NCBI GenBank assembly: GCA_944384745.1
Contig: CALWUO010000007.1
Location: forward strand, 1-64,000
Length of the DNA stretch: 64,000 nucleotides
From: an uncultured Butyricicoccus sp.
GTDB lineage: Bacteria > Bacillota > Clostridia > Oscillospirales > Butyricicoccaceae
Direction of reading: 5' to 3'
The stretch's first letter is position 1. Each line of letters begins with the position of its first letter. This document shows, one piece after another, positions 23,111 to 32,439 of this stretch. The translations under genes were made by a program, and so were the position numbers. The notes under the pieces were generated by a model. The model was not told the DNA's origin. It saw only the letters and a list, made by a program, of their open reading frames with translations, and made no database searches.

Positions 23111-23124
23111 TTTAAACCAGATAT

Positions 23125-23153
23125 AGCATAACATACTTTCGACAAATTGAAAA
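23125..23153 (-). promoter_or_regulatory. Promoter of the nucleobase permease gene
   Basis: Minus strand: TTTTCA (23148-23153), 17 bp, TATGCT (23125-23130) with an extended TG. GTATGTT/AACATAC half-sites (23088-23094, 23130-23136) flank the start in inverted orientation. Confidence 0.5.
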
Positions 23154-23337
23154 CTATTTTCTACATTTATCTTGCTTTTTTGGTCGTTTAGCCAAAAATA
23201 TTATACATTTTTTGATTTTAAAAATCTTTAATTTTAGTATAATATATGTTATCATAAAGTTGACCTGCGTTTCTTTCAGGTTATATAATGGCATTTATCC
23301 GCATATTATTGACCAAAGAGGAAAGGCAGGTATATCT

Positions 23338-24060
23338 ATGAAGGAACGTATTATAATACTTCTAACTCTTATAGTTTTAACATTTAATATTCCACCTGTC
23401 AGAGAAATTTTAACAGTTTTTTCACCAGCTGAAACTAATAAAACATTAGTCATTGATGCAGGTCATGGCGGTTTTGATGGTGGGGCAGTTGGTGCAAGTG
23501 GAGTAACTGAACAAGATATAAATTTATCTATTTCTCAAATGCTTTATGAACTTAGTTATTTTTTTGGTCAAAAAGCTGTTATGACACGAACAGATACAAA
23601 TGCTCTTGATTATGATGCAAATTTAAGCATAAGCCAAAATAAAATAAATGATATACATGCTAGAGAAAATATCACAAATAGCACTGAAAATCCTATTTTT
23701 ATGAGTATACATTTAAATAAATTTGAACAATCCAAATATTTCGGTGCTCAAGTGTTTTATTCAAAAAACAATCAAGATAGTAAGATTTTTGCTGAAAATA
23801 TACAATCCTGTTTGATTTCAGGCATAAAAAATGATAATATTCGCACAGCAAAACAGGCGGCAAACACAATCTATCTAATGAAAATGCTTAAATGTCCTGC
23901 TATTGTAGTTGAATGTGGTTTTTTATCCAATCCCACAGAAGAACAGCTTTTATACAATAAAGATTATCAAAAACAACTCGCTATTTGTATTTATAGCGGT
24001 TATCAAAATTATTTAAATGGAGAAAATAATGAAACAAAAAACACATTTTCTATGCAGTGA
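23338..24060 (+). CDS. cwlD: CwlD-like N-acetylmuramoyl-L-alanine amidase
   Basis: A zinc amidase (Amidase_3) that cleaves the stem peptide from muramic acid. CwlD in spore formers makes the muramic-lactam of spore cortex. The protein is 240 aa with an N-terminal membrane anchor (about 5-24). Zinc ligands and catalytic residues are visible as DAGHGGFDGGAVG, the Glu of GVTEQDIN, SIHLN and VECGFLSN. I chose the ATG at 23338: it follows GAGGAAAGG. A longer in-frame start at 23212 would place the -10 element (TATAAT, 23238-23243) inside the gene. It overlaps radA by 32 bp. The cwlD assignment over other amidases is inferred from size and anchor. Confidence 0.8.
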   Translation: MKERIIILLTLIVLTFNIPPVREILTVFSPAETNKTLVIDAGHGGFDGGAVGASGVTEQDINLSISQMLYELSYFFGQKAVMTRTDTNALDYDANLSISQNKINDIHARENITNSTENPIFMSIHLNKFEQSKYFGAQVFYSKNNQDSKIFAENIQSCLISGIKNDNIRTAKQAANTIYLMKMLKCPAIVVECGFLSNPTEEQLLYNKDYQKQLAICIYSGYQNYLNGENNETKNTFSMQ

Positions 24061-25390
24061 TTGTGGTTATGAAAGTCCAAAATGGTTTGGTAAATGCCCG
24101 TCTTGTGGTGCATGGAATACCATGAGTGAATTTAAAATTAAACCCGAAGTAGCTACAAGAAGCGTATTACAAAATACAAAATCACTAAATAATTCTAAAC
24201 CTGTTAGAATGAACGAAATTGAAACCGAAAACGAAACACGTTTTGAGTCTGGTATAGGCGAACTTGATAGAGTGCTTGGCGGTGGTGCTGTGCATGGTTC
24301 GTTTGTACTTGTGGGCGGTGAACCAGGTATAGGAAAGTCCACTTTACTTTTACAAATGTGTCAAGAGATGTGCAAAAATGCAAGGGTTTTATATGTTTCT
24401 GGTGAGGAGTCTTTAAGACAAATTAGGCTTAGAGCCTCACGCCTTGGCATTTCTTCCCCTGAACTTTATGTGCTTGCTGAAACCGATATGGAAAATATTA
24501 TTTCAGAGACCGATATTTTACAACCTGATATACTTATTATTGACTCTATACAAACAGTTTACCGTTCAGAACTCCAATCTGCTCCTGGTGGCACAACACA
24601 AATTAAAGAATGTGCTATGCTACTTATGCAATATGCAAAACGTCATAGTGTAACTATTTTTATTGTTGGTCATGTAAACAAAGAAGGTACACTTGCAGGT
24701 CCGAAAATCTTAGAACATATGGTAGACTGTGTATTATATTTTGAGGGTGAGCAAACAGGACCTTTTAGATGTTTAAGAGCCGCAAAAAACCGCTTTGGTT
24801 CTACAAATGAAATAGGTGTTTTTGAAATGAGCGACCATGGATTATTAGAAGTGCAAAATCCATCTGCGGCCATGCTTTCTGGTCACCCAACGGGTTCTCC
24901 TGGTAACTGTATAGCTTGTGTTATAGAGGGTACTCGCCCACTACTTGCAGAAGTACAAGCACTGGTTGCTAAAACTGCCTTTGGTGTACCTAGAAGAACA
25001 GCGGCTGGTGTTGACTATAATAGAATGGTTTTATTACTTGCAATTCTTGAAAAACGTGCAGGAATGTTTTTATCCAATAGTGATGCATATGTAAATGTTG
25101 TTGGAGGTATGCGACTTGATGAACCTGCGGTCGATTTACCTATGGTGCTTGCTATTGCCTCCAGTTTTAGAGACAAGCCTCTTCCAGAGGGTGTAATGAG
25201 TTTTGGAGAAGTGGGTTTAACTGGTGAGCTAAGAGCGGTTAGCTGTGCTGCACAACGCATATGGGAGGGTTACAGACTGGGGTTTCATACCTGCATTATG
25301 CCTGAACAAGATTTAGGAGATAATATCCCTAAAGATATGAATATAGTCAAAGTAAAAAGTGTTGCTGAAGCACTTAAAATGGTATTATAA
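24029..25390 (+). CDS. radA: DNA repair protein RadA (Sms)
   Basis: A RecA-like helicase that helps branch migration in recombinational repair. The 453-aa protein has an N-terminal C4 zinc finger (CSDCGY...CPSCGAW), Walker A GGEPGIGKST and the RadA-specific KNRFG motif (AAKNRFGSTNEIG). A C-terminal Lon-like domain follows (about 280-450). The ATG at 24029 is used because GGAG precedes it by 6 bases; the frame opens 12 bases earlier without a site. The start lies inside the end of cwlD, so expression is coupled. A bidirectional terminator follows. Confidence 0.96.
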   Translation: MKQKTHFLCSDCGYESPKWFGKCPSCGAWNTMSEFKIKPEVATRSVLQNTKSLNNSKPVRMNEIETENETRFESGIGELDRVLGGGAVHGSFVLVGGEPGIGKSTLLLQMCQEMCKNARVLYVSGEESLRQIRLRASRLGISSPELYVLAETDMENIISETDILQPDILIIDSIQTVYRSELQSAPGGTTQIKECAMLLMQYAKRHSVTIFIVGHVNKEGTLAGPKILEHMVDCVLYFEGEQTGPFRCLRAAKNRFGSTNEIGVFEMSDHGLLEVQNPSAAMLSGHPTGSPGNCIACVIEGTRPLLAEVQALVAKTAFGVPRRTAAGVDYNRMVLLLAILEKRAGMFLSNSDAYVNVVGGMRLDEPAVDLPMVLAIASSFRDKPLPEGVMSFGEVGLTGELRAVSCAAQRIWEGYRLGFHTCIMPEQDLGDNIPKDMNIVKVKSVAEALKMVL

Positions 25391-25396
25391 CGCAAA

Positions 25397-25420
25397 AAAT
25401 CGAGCTAATAAGCTCGATTT
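25397..25420. terminator. Bidirectional terminator between radA and nhaC-like genes
   Basis: AAATCGAGCT-AATA-AGCTCGATTT, a perfect 10-bp stem with A-run before and T-run after, serving the two convergent genes. Confidence 0.88.
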
Positions 25421-25426
25421 TTATAT

Positions 25427-26719
25427 TTATGCTTTCTTTTTACCTATAACAATAAATATGAGTGCAGAAATTGCCATTAAAATAGGATAATAACAATATG
25501 ATATTAAATCCACTGGACTAATCTCTAATGCTGTACCAACTGTAAAACTAACAGCGGTTAAAATCTGTGCACCATAAGGAATTAAACCTTGACAAACTGA
25601 TGTGAAAATATCAAGTAATGATGCTGTGCGTTTTGGCTCAATACCATATTCTTCTGCAATTTCCTTTGCAACAGGACCTGCTATAACAATAGCGATTGTA
25701 TTATTAGCGGTTGCACAGTCTACTGCGGCAGAAAGTGCGGCAATTCCGACTTCTGCACCCTTTTTACCACGCACGAGTTTACGAATAACATATAAAATCC
25801 AATCAATACCGCCATTCATACGTATAAGTGCCACAACACCTGCAACAATAATTGAAATTACAGTTATATCATACATGCTTGTTATCCCTTGACCCATAAC
25901 TGTGAAAATGTCTTTTAAACCAAAATCACCATAGTACAAACCAACACATAAAGATAATACTGTACCACCTGCCAATAACATAATAACATTTGCACCAATT
26001 AAAGCTCCAATAAGTACAACTAAATAAGGCAGAATACGAACAATATCATAATTTAGCGTCTCTTTTATTTGATATTCTGAACCCATTGTCTTTATAAATA
26101 GAATAACTATTGTAATAATAGCCGCTGGAAGTACAAGTTTTATATTTTCTCTAAATTTATCTTTCATATCACAACCTTGTGTACGAGTTGCCGCAATAGT
26201 TGTATCAGAAATCATAGATAAATTATCACCAAACATTGCACCACACACAGCTGCACCTAAACATAGAGCCACAGGAAAACCTGTTTTTTCTGCTATACCA
26301 ATAGCTATTGGTGAAAGTACAGTTATTGTACCTACTGATGTACCCATAGATGTGGAAATAAAACAACCTATTAAAAATACACCTACAACAGCCACATTGC
26401 TTGGCAATATAGAAAGTCCAAAATTTACGGTTGAGTCTGCACCACCTGCCGCATTAACTGCACCTGAAAATGCACCTGCCATAACAAACACTAGACACAT
26501 TATCATTACATTTTCATCTGCCATACCTTTTGCAGCGGCTTCTAATTTTTCATGGAATGTAACTTTGCGATTTAACAAAAATGCCACGACTAAAGCGGTA
26601 ACAAATCCTGCAATAGCTGGCATTTTATAAAAATCGTTATCATTCCAAATACCATAACCAATAAACAGCACCAAAAAAACTATAATGGGTGTTAATGCCC
26701 ATGCGTTTCCTTTTTTCAT
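25427..26719 (-). CDS. NhaC-family Na+/H+ antiporter-like transporter
   Basis: A 430-aa polytopic membrane protein with about 11-12 spans of the Na+/H+ antiporter NhaC family. Visible family stretches are ISTSMGTSVGTITVLSPIA near 125, AVCGAMFGDNLSMISDTTI near 157 (the conserved GDN..S.ISDTT) and the C-terminal SAAVDCATANNTIAIVIAG near 325. Members exchange Na+ with protons or metabolites such as malate/lactate or amino acids, so the substrate pair is open. It has its own promoter at 26762-26790. The ribosome site (AAGTGGG) is modest. It is convergent with radA. Confidence 0.88.
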   Translation of the reverse strand: MKKGNAWALTPIIVFLVLFIGYGIWNDNDFYKMPAIAGFVTALVVAFLLNRKVTFHEKLEAAAKGMADENVMIMCLVFVMAGAFSGAVNAAGGADSTVNFGLSILPSNVAVVGVFLIGCFISTSMGTSVGTITVLSPIAIGIAEKTGFPVALCLGAAVCGAMFGDNLSMISDTTIAATRTQGCDMKDKFRENIKLVLPAAIITIVILFIKTMGSEYQIKETLNYDIVRILPYLVVLIGALIGANVIMLLAGGTVLSLCVGLYYGDFGLKDIFTVMGQGITSMYDITVISIIVAGVVALIRMNGGIDWILYVIRKLVRGKKGAEVGIAALSAAVDCATANNTIAIVIAGPVAKEIAEEYGIEPKRTASLLDIFTSVCQGLIPYGAQILTAVSFTVGTALEISPVDLISYCYYPILMAISALIFIVIGKKKA

Positions 26720-26761
26720 ATCAAACCCACTTTCATATTTTTCCTACTTTTAAAATAGGTA

Positions 26762-26790
26762 AATATATCATATACTATCTTTGGTGAAAA
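26762..26790 (-). promoter_or_regulatory. Promoter of the NhaC-like gene
   Basis: Minus strand: TTTTCA (26785-26790), 17 bp, TATATT (26762-26767) with extended TGa. A CCTA...TAGG near-palindrome (26743-26759) covers the predicted start. Confidence 0.5.
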
Positions 26791-26797
26791 TGCAAGC

Positions 26798-26831
26798 AAA
26801 AAGCGATGTAGCAACAGCCACACCGCTTTAA
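26798..26831 (-). terminator. Terminator after nfnB
   Basis: AAAGCG (26800-26805) / CGCTTT (26824-26829) with inner pairing; the minus strand continues TTTTTGC. Confidence 0.7.
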
Positions 26832-26841
26832 AAATATGCAA

Positions 26842-28239
26842 TTACTTGTTTTTATTTTGAATGTACTCATGCATTGCAGCAGCAGCCTTTTTACCAGCAC
26901 CCATTGCAAGAATAACAGTTGCCGCACCTGTTACAGCGTCACCGCCTGCAAATACACCGTCCTTAGAAGTAAGACCTGTTTCCTCATCAGCTACAATACA
27001 ACCACGCTTGTTAGTTTCAAGACCTGGAGTAGTAGAACGGATTAGAGGGTTAGGACTTGTGCCGATGGAAACAATAACAGCATCAAGGTCAATAACAAAT
27101 TCACTGCCCTCAACAGGAATTGGACGACGACGACCAGAAGCGTCTGGCTCACCCAGTTCCATCTGCTGACACTTTAGACCCTTAACCATATAGGTTTCAT
27201 CATCGCCAAGAACTTCCAGTGGAGCAGTTAGGAACTTAAATATAATTCCCTCTTCTTTAGCGTGATGGATTTCTTCCAGACGTGCTGGCAGTTCGGACTC
27301 GCCACGACGATAAACAATATAAACTTCTTCTGCACCCATACGTTTAGCACTACGAGCAGCGTCCATTGCAACGTTACCGCCACCAACAACAGCAACTCTC
27401 TTTGCACGAAGAATTGGAGTTGCGGAGTCTTCCTTATATGCTTTCATCAGGTTTACACGGGTTAGATACTCGTTTGCAGAGTAAACACCGTTGTAGTTTT
27501 CACCTGGAACATTCATGAAGCTTGGTAGACCTGCACCAGAACCAACGAAAACAGCCTCATAACCATCAGCCATAAGGTCGTCAATGGTTTCAGAACGACC
27601 AACAACAAAGTTCAGGATAAATTCAACACCCATAGCCTTTAAGTTGTCAATTTCCTTCTGAACAATAGCCTTTGGAAGACGGAATTCAGGAATACCGTAC
27701 ATAAGAACGCCACCAGCGGTGTGAAGAACTTCAAATACAGTAACCTTATAACCTAAACGAGCAAGGTCACCAGCACAAGTTAAACCAGCAGGGCCAGCAC
27801 CTACAACTGCAACCTTATGACCGTTCTGCTCTGGAACAGTGATTTCAGTTTTATCATTAGCCATTGCATAGTCAGCTACAAAACGCTCTAAACGACCAAT
27901 AGCAACAGGTTCACCCTTAATACCACGTACACACTTGCTTTCACACTGGCTTTCCTGTGGACATACACGACCACAAACAGCAGGAAGAGCAGAAGTTTCT
28001 TTAATTTTAGCAGCAGCTTCAATAAACTTGCCCTCTGCAACAAGAGCGATAAACTCAGGGATTTTAACACCAACTGGGCAACCAGAAACACAAGGCTTAT
28101 GCTTACAATTTAAGCAACGTTGAGCTTCTTCAATAGCCATTTCTGGTGTATAACCTAAAGCAACTTCCTCAAAGTTCTTATTACGAACATTAGGGTCTTG
28201 CTCTGGCATTGGACATTTTTTAGGATTCATATTTGCCAT
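26842..28239 (-). CDS. nfnB: NfnB-type ferredoxin:NADP oxidoreductase subunit (GltD-like)
   Basis: The larger subunit of NADH-dependent reduced ferredoxin:NADP+ oxidoreductase, a flavin-based electron-bifurcating enzyme balancing NADH, NADPH and ferredoxin. The 465-aa protein has N-terminal [4Fe-4S] motifs (CLNCKHKPCVSGCP, CGRVCPQESQCESKC). An FAD-binding GAGPAGLTCAGDLARLG (about 147-163) and an NADPH-binding GGGNVAMDAARSA follow. Glutamate synthase small subunit is homologous, but the neighbouring FAD/NAD subunit and lack of a large gltB favour Nfn (or the equivalent sulfide dehydrogenase annotation). It starts 2 bp after the nfnA stop, with GGAGGT inside the end of nfnA. Confidence 0.88.
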   Translation of the reverse strand: MANMNPKKCPMPEQDPNVRNKNFEEVALGYTPEMAIEEAQRCLNCKHKPCVSGCPVGVKIPEFIALVAEGKFIEAAAKIKETSALPAVCGRVCPQESQCESKCVRGIKGEPVAIGRLERFVADYAMANDKTEITVPEQNGHKVAVVGAGPAGLTCAGDLARLGYKVTVFEVLHTAGGVLMYGIPEFRLPKAIVQKEIDNLKAMGVEFILNFVVGRSETIDDLMADGYEAVFVGSGAGLPSFMNVPGENYNGVYSANEYLTRVNLMKAYKEDSATPILRAKRVAVVGGGNVAMDAARSAKRMGAEEVYIVYRRGESELPARLEEIHHAKEEGIIFKFLTAPLEVLGDDETYMVKGLKCQQMELGEPDASGRRRPIPVEGSEFVIDLDAVIVSIGTSPNPLIRSTTPGLETNKRGCIVADEETGLTSKDGVFAGGDAVTGAATVILAMGAGKKAAAAMHEYIQNKNK

Positions 28240-28241
28240 GA

Positions 28242-29087
28242 TTACTTGACCTCCATCTTGTGTAGATTACATTCGTGGTGCTCTACAGCTTCTTTTTCTT
28301 GAGCCTTATACATTGCACTACGACGCATAGATTCATCAAAATCTACTTGATGTCCGTCAAAATCAGGGCCATCAACGCAAGCGAACTTTGTTTCACCATT
28401 AACGGTTAGTCGGCAACAGCCGCACATACCAGTACCATCAACCATTGTTGCATTCATGGAAACAATAGTCTTGATACCATAAGGGCGAGTTACTTCGCTT
28501 ACAAACTTCATCATAATCATAGGACCGATAGCAATAACAGCATCATACTGTTTGCCCTCTTCGATTAACTTTTTAAGTGCATCGGTAACAAAACCCTTAT
28601 GACCATTAGAACCATCATCAGTCATAACATAAAGGTTTGTACTTGCAGCTCTCATTTCGTCCTCAAGAATAATAATATCCTTGTTACGGAAACCTGCAAT
28701 CAGGTCAACTTCTGCACCCATTTCATGCAGTGCTTTAGCCTGTGGGTATGCGATAGCACAACCAAGGCCACCACCTACAACAGCAACTTTCTTTAAACCT
28801 TCAAGGTGAGATGCAACACCAAGTGGACCTACAAAGTCATTTAAGCATTCGCCTTCATTTAAAAGACCTAACTTTTTAGTTGTAGCACCAACTTCTTGGA
28901 AAATAATTGTAACATAACCTTTTTCACGGTCATATTCAGCGATAGTCAGCGGAATACGTTCTCCCTCTTCATCTACACGCAGTATGATAAACTGACCTGG
29001 CTGTGCTTTTTTAGCAACAAAAGGTGCATCAATCACCATAAGCTTTGTATTTGAATTCAGCGTCTTTTTCTTAACAATCTGGTACAT
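28242..29087 (-). CDS. nfnA: NfnA-type ferredoxin:NADP oxidoreductase subunit
   Basis: The smaller subunit of the Nfn complex, a ferredoxin-NADP reductase-like protein of 281 aa. It has an FAD-binding beta-barrel (about 1-95), an NAD-binding domain (GGGLGCAIAYPQAKAL near 103-118) and a C-terminal [2Fe-2S] site. The cysteines of that site lie in GTGMCGCCRL and FACVDGPDFDGH. Dihydroorotate dehydrogenase electron-transfer subunit (PyrK) is a relative, but no pyrD is adjacent. The ATG at 29085-29087 follows a full AGGAGG; the open frame extends only to a TTG six codons earlier. It is the first gene of the nfnAB transcript from the promoter at 29114-29142. Confidence 0.88.
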   Translation of the reverse strand: MYQIVKKKTLNSNTKLMVIDAPFVAKKAQPGQFIILRVDEEGERIPLTIAEYDREKGYVTIIFQEVGATTKKLGLLNEGECLNDFVGPLGVASHLEGLKKVAVVGGGLGCAIAYPQAKALHEMGAEVDLIAGFRNKDIIILEDEMRAASTNLYVMTDDGSNGHKGFVTDALKKLIEEGKQYDAVIAIGPMIMMKFVSEVTRPYGIKTIVSMNATMVDGTGMCGCCRLTVNGETKFACVDGPDFDGHQVDFDESMRRSAMYKAQEKEAVEHHECNLHKMEVK

Positions 29088-29113
29088 TTCAAACCTCCTC
29101 TGCAATTACTCTA

Positions 29114-29142
29114 ATTATACTATCTCTTTTAAGCATTTGCAA
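29114..29142 (-). promoter_or_regulatory. Promoter of nfnAB
   Basis: Minus strand: TTGCAA (29137-29142), 17 bp, perfect TATAAT (29114-29119). Confidence 0.75.
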
Positions 29143-29222
29143 GGCATATTGTCAAATGAACCCGATTTTTTGTGAATAAATTGACATAATATTTTTTCAC
29201 TTTATTATGCGAAATGACAAAA

Positions 29223-29975
29223 TTATTTATTGTATTCAAGTGTAACATACTCAGAACGAACATAACCCTCTATGTTATTGTATTTCACAATATACCAGCC
29301 ATCATAACTGCCTAAAACAGTAAGTTTTGCACCATTTGGTGCTTGACCTATAACCTGTGCAGAAAGTGAAGGAGTTTTTCTTATATTTAAATTTCCGCTT
29401 TGTATATCAACTATGGCTGTCTGTATTGGCTGAGGCTCTACAAAAGGAATGCCGAAATATTCAGTAAGTGAAAGGGCTAAGTCTCTACCAATAAGGCCTA
29501 TATTGTTTCTTATCCATTCTGCATCATCAGGATTATCATGATAAGCAAGCTCCACAAGCACAGCAGGAGCTTTTGTCCTTACAACCTCTCCTAATGTAGT
29601 TGTAGCCCTTGTATTTACCAGTTCAGGCTGTAAATAAATTGCTTTTAAATTTGAAGCGATAATATTAGAAAGTCTGGTGCTTCGCTCAGAAAATGGATAA
29701 AAATACACATCTGTACCTTGCAATCTACCTGAAAGGCTTTCAGGAGCTGCGTTTGAATGAACTGCTAAATGCACATCATAAACTCCTTCATTTGATTGAC
29801 GAATTGAAGAAGCCGCATTCATATCTGGTGTGTTTCTTTTATATTCAATGCCTGAAGAAGTCAAATAAGGCTCCATTGCATCAACAATTAAATTCATATA
29901 AAATTCTTCATTACCCTCACCATCATAATATGGGTTAAATTCTTGAGTTGATGGACTTAAATAAACTCGTGGCAT
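29223..29975 (-). CDS. N-acetylmuramoyl-L-alanine amidase with SH3 domain
   Basis: A 250-aa Amidase_3 enzyme (about 1-175) with a C-terminal bacterial SH3 domain (about 188-248: LNIRKTPSLSAQVIGQAPNG...YVRSEYV). Catalytic/zinc features visible are the Glu in YYDGEGNEEFYMN, AVHSNA (zinc His) and VLVELAYHDNPDDA (catalytic Glu). The first zinc His is not at the usual DxGHGG place; the start reads MPRVYLSPSTQEFN, typical of a known Clostridia subgroup. There is no signal peptide. It may therefore be released by lysis, act in the mother cell during sporulation, or be exported differently (inference). It starts at ATG behind GGAGGG. Confidence 0.85.
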   Translation of the reverse strand: MPRVYLSPSTQEFNPYYDGEGNEEFYMNLIVDAMEPYLTSSGIEYKRNTPDMNAASSIRQSNEGVYDVHLAVHSNAAPESLSGRLQGTDVYFYPFSERSTRLSNIIASNLKAIYLQPELVNTRATTTLGEVVRTKAPAVLVELAYHDNPDDAEWIRNNIGLIGRDLALSLTEYFGIPFVEPQPIQTAIVDIQSGNLNIRKTPSLSAQVIGQAPNGAKLTVLGSYDGWYIVKYNNIEGYVRSEYVTLEYNK

Positions 29976-30054
29976 AGTCTTTTCCCTCCAAAAATGATTT
30001 AATAAAACACTAGCTAGGTCAGACTATGCAATAAAATAAAAAAATGTGCATACA

Positions 30055-30092
30055 AAAGAACCGCCAAAGCATAAAAACTCCGACGGTTCTTT
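30055..30092 (-). terminator. Terminator after the DUF3592-like gene
   Basis: AAAGAACCG (30055-30063) / CGGTTCTTT (30084-30092); T-rich on both sides, so it may work both ways. Confidence 0.7.
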
Positions 30093-30107
30093 TTGTGAAA
30101 TGAGGTA

Positions 30108-30938
30108 TTATGCTCCAAAGAGCATGATGAGCGAACTATAAAGCCCAATAGCGGCAAACAGAATTAAAAAAATTCCGATAACTAGCATACTTTTTCTAGC
30201 ATTACGTTCCAGAATATCACCTGTATTTTTATCTCTATATAAAGTCAGTTGTTTTCCAACTTTATAACTTGCTGTACTGCTAGAATTATAACGGCTTCTC
30301 ATTATTTTTTCTTTGCCATTTAGATTATATTTTATAATTGGATAGTAAGAAATACTAGGATTTGTCCATTTTTTCTTTTCTCCTGATTGCCATTTAAGTA
30401 TATCAGAAATTTCAGCAGGAATTTCTTCTAAATCTCTTGATTTGGTTTTAATATAAGCCAAAATAAGCCCTAAACCAATTAGAATAATAAAAGCTGCAAG
30501 CAACATTGACATATAGCCATCTCCAAATTTTAACTGAACAAATGGCATACATATAATCAAAATACCACAAAGAATTAAAATCCAAGGTCCAAAAACAGGG
30601 GCTTTGTCATTTCCATAAATTCGATATTGACCACCACGTTCGACATCTTTTATGATTTTAACTGTATCGCCTTTTTCATACTGGTCTACGCATTTAAGTG
30701 TTTTTTGAACTTTTTTGCCTTTATCTTCAAATTCTACTTTTATATCATAATAATTTTGAATTAAATAACCCTCATCATCTTTTTTAGTTACATGATTTAG
30801 GCTAATAATCTTGGCATCTTTTAAAAGTTTGCCCATTTTATTGCGGATTTGTTTTTTTAAAGCTGTTGTACCAACAACAAAGATAACCGCACCTATAACA
30901 ATTAAGAAAATACTTTGTATTGTAAGACCACCAAACAT
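30108..30938 (-). CDS. DUF3592-like membrane protein
   Basis: A 276-aa protein resembling duplicated DUF3592 proteins. A membrane span (about 8-27) is followed by a soluble beta domain (GYLIQNYYDIKVEF...QYEKGDTVKI), a pair of spans (about 117-165), a second similar beta domain (SYYPIIKYNLNGKEKIMRSRY...YKVGKQLTLY) and a final span (about 250-273). The paired segments 'D-KVEFEDKG..Y-KGDTVKI' and 'IKYNLNGKE..YKVGKQLTL' look like an internal repeat. The function is unknown. It stands alone, with a TATAAT-containing palindrome upstream (about 30972-30986). The ATG follows GGAGG. Confidence 0.65.
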   Translation of the reverse strand: MFGGLTIQSIFLIVIGAVIFVVGTTALKKQIRNKMGKLLKDAKIISLNHVTKKDDEGYLIQNYYDIKVEFEDKGKKVQKTLKCVDQYEKGDTVKIIKDVERGGQYRIYGNDKAPVFGPWILILCGILIICMPFVQLKFGDGYMSMLLAAFIILIGLGLILAYIKTKSRDLEEIPAEISDILKWQSGEKKKWTNPSISYYPIIKYNLNGKEKIMRSRYNSSSTASYKVGKQLTLYRDKNTGDILERNARKSMLVIGIFLILFAAIGLYSSLIMLFGA

Positions 30939-30985
30939 ATCGAATTCGCCTCCAATATGAGTCTATTTTAAATGATTATAAATCA

Positions 30986-31699
30986 TCAATTTTCAAATTT
31001 ATTTATTATATCCAAACATTCATCAAAGTGATGAATTACAGTATAACTTGATTTTTCAGCTTTTTCAAGCTTTTTTCCTTTAAGACAGCCAACATATAAA
31101 ATTGTTTTCATTCCAGCGTTTTCTGCCCCTTGTATGTCGTGTTTAATGCTATCACCTATAAACACACATTCTGACGGTTTAACCTGTGCTTTTTCTGCAC
31201 AAACTTCAAATAATTTTTTATCTGGTTTTTCAACACTTACTTCTTCACTAGAAACCAGAGCATCTATATATTTTCCAAGACCTAATTTATTTAATTTTAC
31301 AAACTGCCAATCCACAGTCATATTTGTACCTATGCCGACAAAATAACCTTGTTTTTTAAGATTTTGCATAAGATTTTCAATGCCCTCTTGAGGTTTTGCA
31401 ACTTCAATAAGACTATTCCAGTAGCATTTTTCCATTTCATAAGCAAAAGGAAAAAGCGGTTTTTTAAGCATTTCAAGCACCGTTTGAAAGCGGATAAGAC
31501 GATTATGCGTTGCCGCACAAACCGCACCTAAACGCATATCTACAAGCTTCTTAGCATTTTCAACAGCATTGTCAAACTGCTCTGGTGTTAAATCCAAATT
31601 CTGTTTGCAATACTCATAAAGTTCCCACATTGCATGTTTATGTGAAGCATCGTAGCTGTAAACAGTGTTATCAATGTCGAAAAAAACCGCTTTAATCAT
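30986..31699 (-). CDS. HAD-family hydrolase (phosphatase)
   Basis: A 237-aa haloacid dehalogenase-type phosphatase with the four motifs: I FFDIDNTVYS (Asp8/Asp10), II IGTNM (about residue 122), III Lys in VEKPDKKLF and IV FIGDSIKHDIQGA. The cap is helical (about 17-90), resembling YjjG-type nucleotide or sugar phosphatases. It begins 24 bp downstream of ulaF in the same direction, so it is probably the last gene of the ascorbate operon. It may remove a dead-end sugar phosphate, or merely hitch-hike (inference). Substrate unknown. Confidence 0.85.
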   Translation of the reverse strand: MIKAVFFDIDNTVYSYDASHKHAMWELYEYCKQNLDLTPEQFDNAVENAKKLVDMRLGAVCAATHNRLIRFQTVLEMLKKPLFPFAYEMEKCYWNSLIEVAKPQEGIENLMQNLKKQGYFVGIGTNMTVDWQFVKLNKLGLGKYIDALVSSEEVSVEKPDKKLFEVCAEKAQVKPSECVFIGDSIKHDIQGAENAGMKTILYVGCLKGKKLEKAEKSSYTVIHHFDECLDIINKFEN

Positions 31700-31723
31700 C
31701 TTTTACATTCCTTTTTTAAGTAA

Positions 31724-32422
31724 TTACTTACCCTGTCCGTAGTAAGCATTTGCACCGTGTTTTCTGTAATAGTGCTTGTCTTGTAATTCCTGAGGAGCAG
31801 GAGTTACACGAGGGTTAATCATTTCACAGCGAGCTGCCATTTTAGCAACTTCCTCTGCAACAACCGCATTGTGAACTGCATCATGAGCATCTTTACCCCA
31901 TGTAAACACACCATGGTTTTTACATAATACAGCAGGAACAGCAACTGGGTCTTTACCTCTTGCGTCAAATTCATCAGCAATAAGAACACCAGTATTCATT
32001 TCATAACCTGCATCAATTTCTTCTTTTGTTAGGTTACGAACGCAAGGAATTTCACCATAAATGTAGTCTGCATGAGTTGTGCCATAACATGGAATATCAC
32101 GACCAGCTTGAGCCCAACTTGTAGCCCATGGGGAATGGGTATGTACAATACCGCCTACATCTTTAAAACGATTATATAGAACTAGATGAGTAGCTGTATC
32201 AGATGAAGGATTATAATCGCCCTCAACTTTATTTCCTTGAAGGTCCATTACAACCATATCTTCTGGTTTTAGCTTATCATATTCAACACCGCTTGGTTTA
32301 ATTACAAATAAACCCTTTTCACGGTCAATACCACTTACATTACCCCAAGTAAAAGTTACAAGTTGATAATGTGGAAGCAACATATTTGCTTCATAAACCT
32401 CTTTTTTTAGCTGCTCTAACAT
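31724..32422 (-). CDS. ulaF: L-ribulose-5-phosphate 4-epimerase
   Basis: Converts L-ribulose 5-phosphate to D-xylulose 5-phosphate, the exit of the ascorbate pathway into the pentose phosphate pathway. The 232-aa class II aldolase-fold zinc enzyme shows [13 protein letters not shown] (about 21-33), the zinc-binding [14 protein letters not shown] (about 95-108) and [14 protein letters not shown]. It could equally be AraD by sequence; placement beside ulaE and ulaG supports UlaF. It starts at ATG after GGGAGGG, 17 bp downstream of the propeller-like gene. Confidence 0.93.
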   Translation of the reverse strand: MLEQLKKEVYEANMLLPHYQLVTFTWGNVSGIDREKGLFVIKPSGVEYDKLKPEDMVVMDLQGNKVEGDYNPSSDTATHLVLYNRFKDVGGIVHTHSPWATSWAQAGRDIPCYGTTHADYIYGEIPCVRNLTKEEIDAGYEMNTGVLIADEFDARGKDPVAVPAVLCKNHGVFTWGKDAHDAVHNAVVAEEVAKMAARCEMINPRVTPAPQELQDKHYYRKHGANAYYGQGK

Positions 32423-32439
32423 AAAAGCACCCTCCCATT

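Noticed and set aside
21685..23250. Purine riboswitch upstream of the NCS2 permease
   Set aside because: The conserved purine-riboswitch core could not be found; only a simple hairpin lies in a leader of about 60 nt.
23212..23337. N-terminal extension of the CwlD-like amidase
   Set aside because: The extension contains the predicted -10 box and lacks a ribosome site; the ATG at 23338 has both a good site and a normal membrane anchor.
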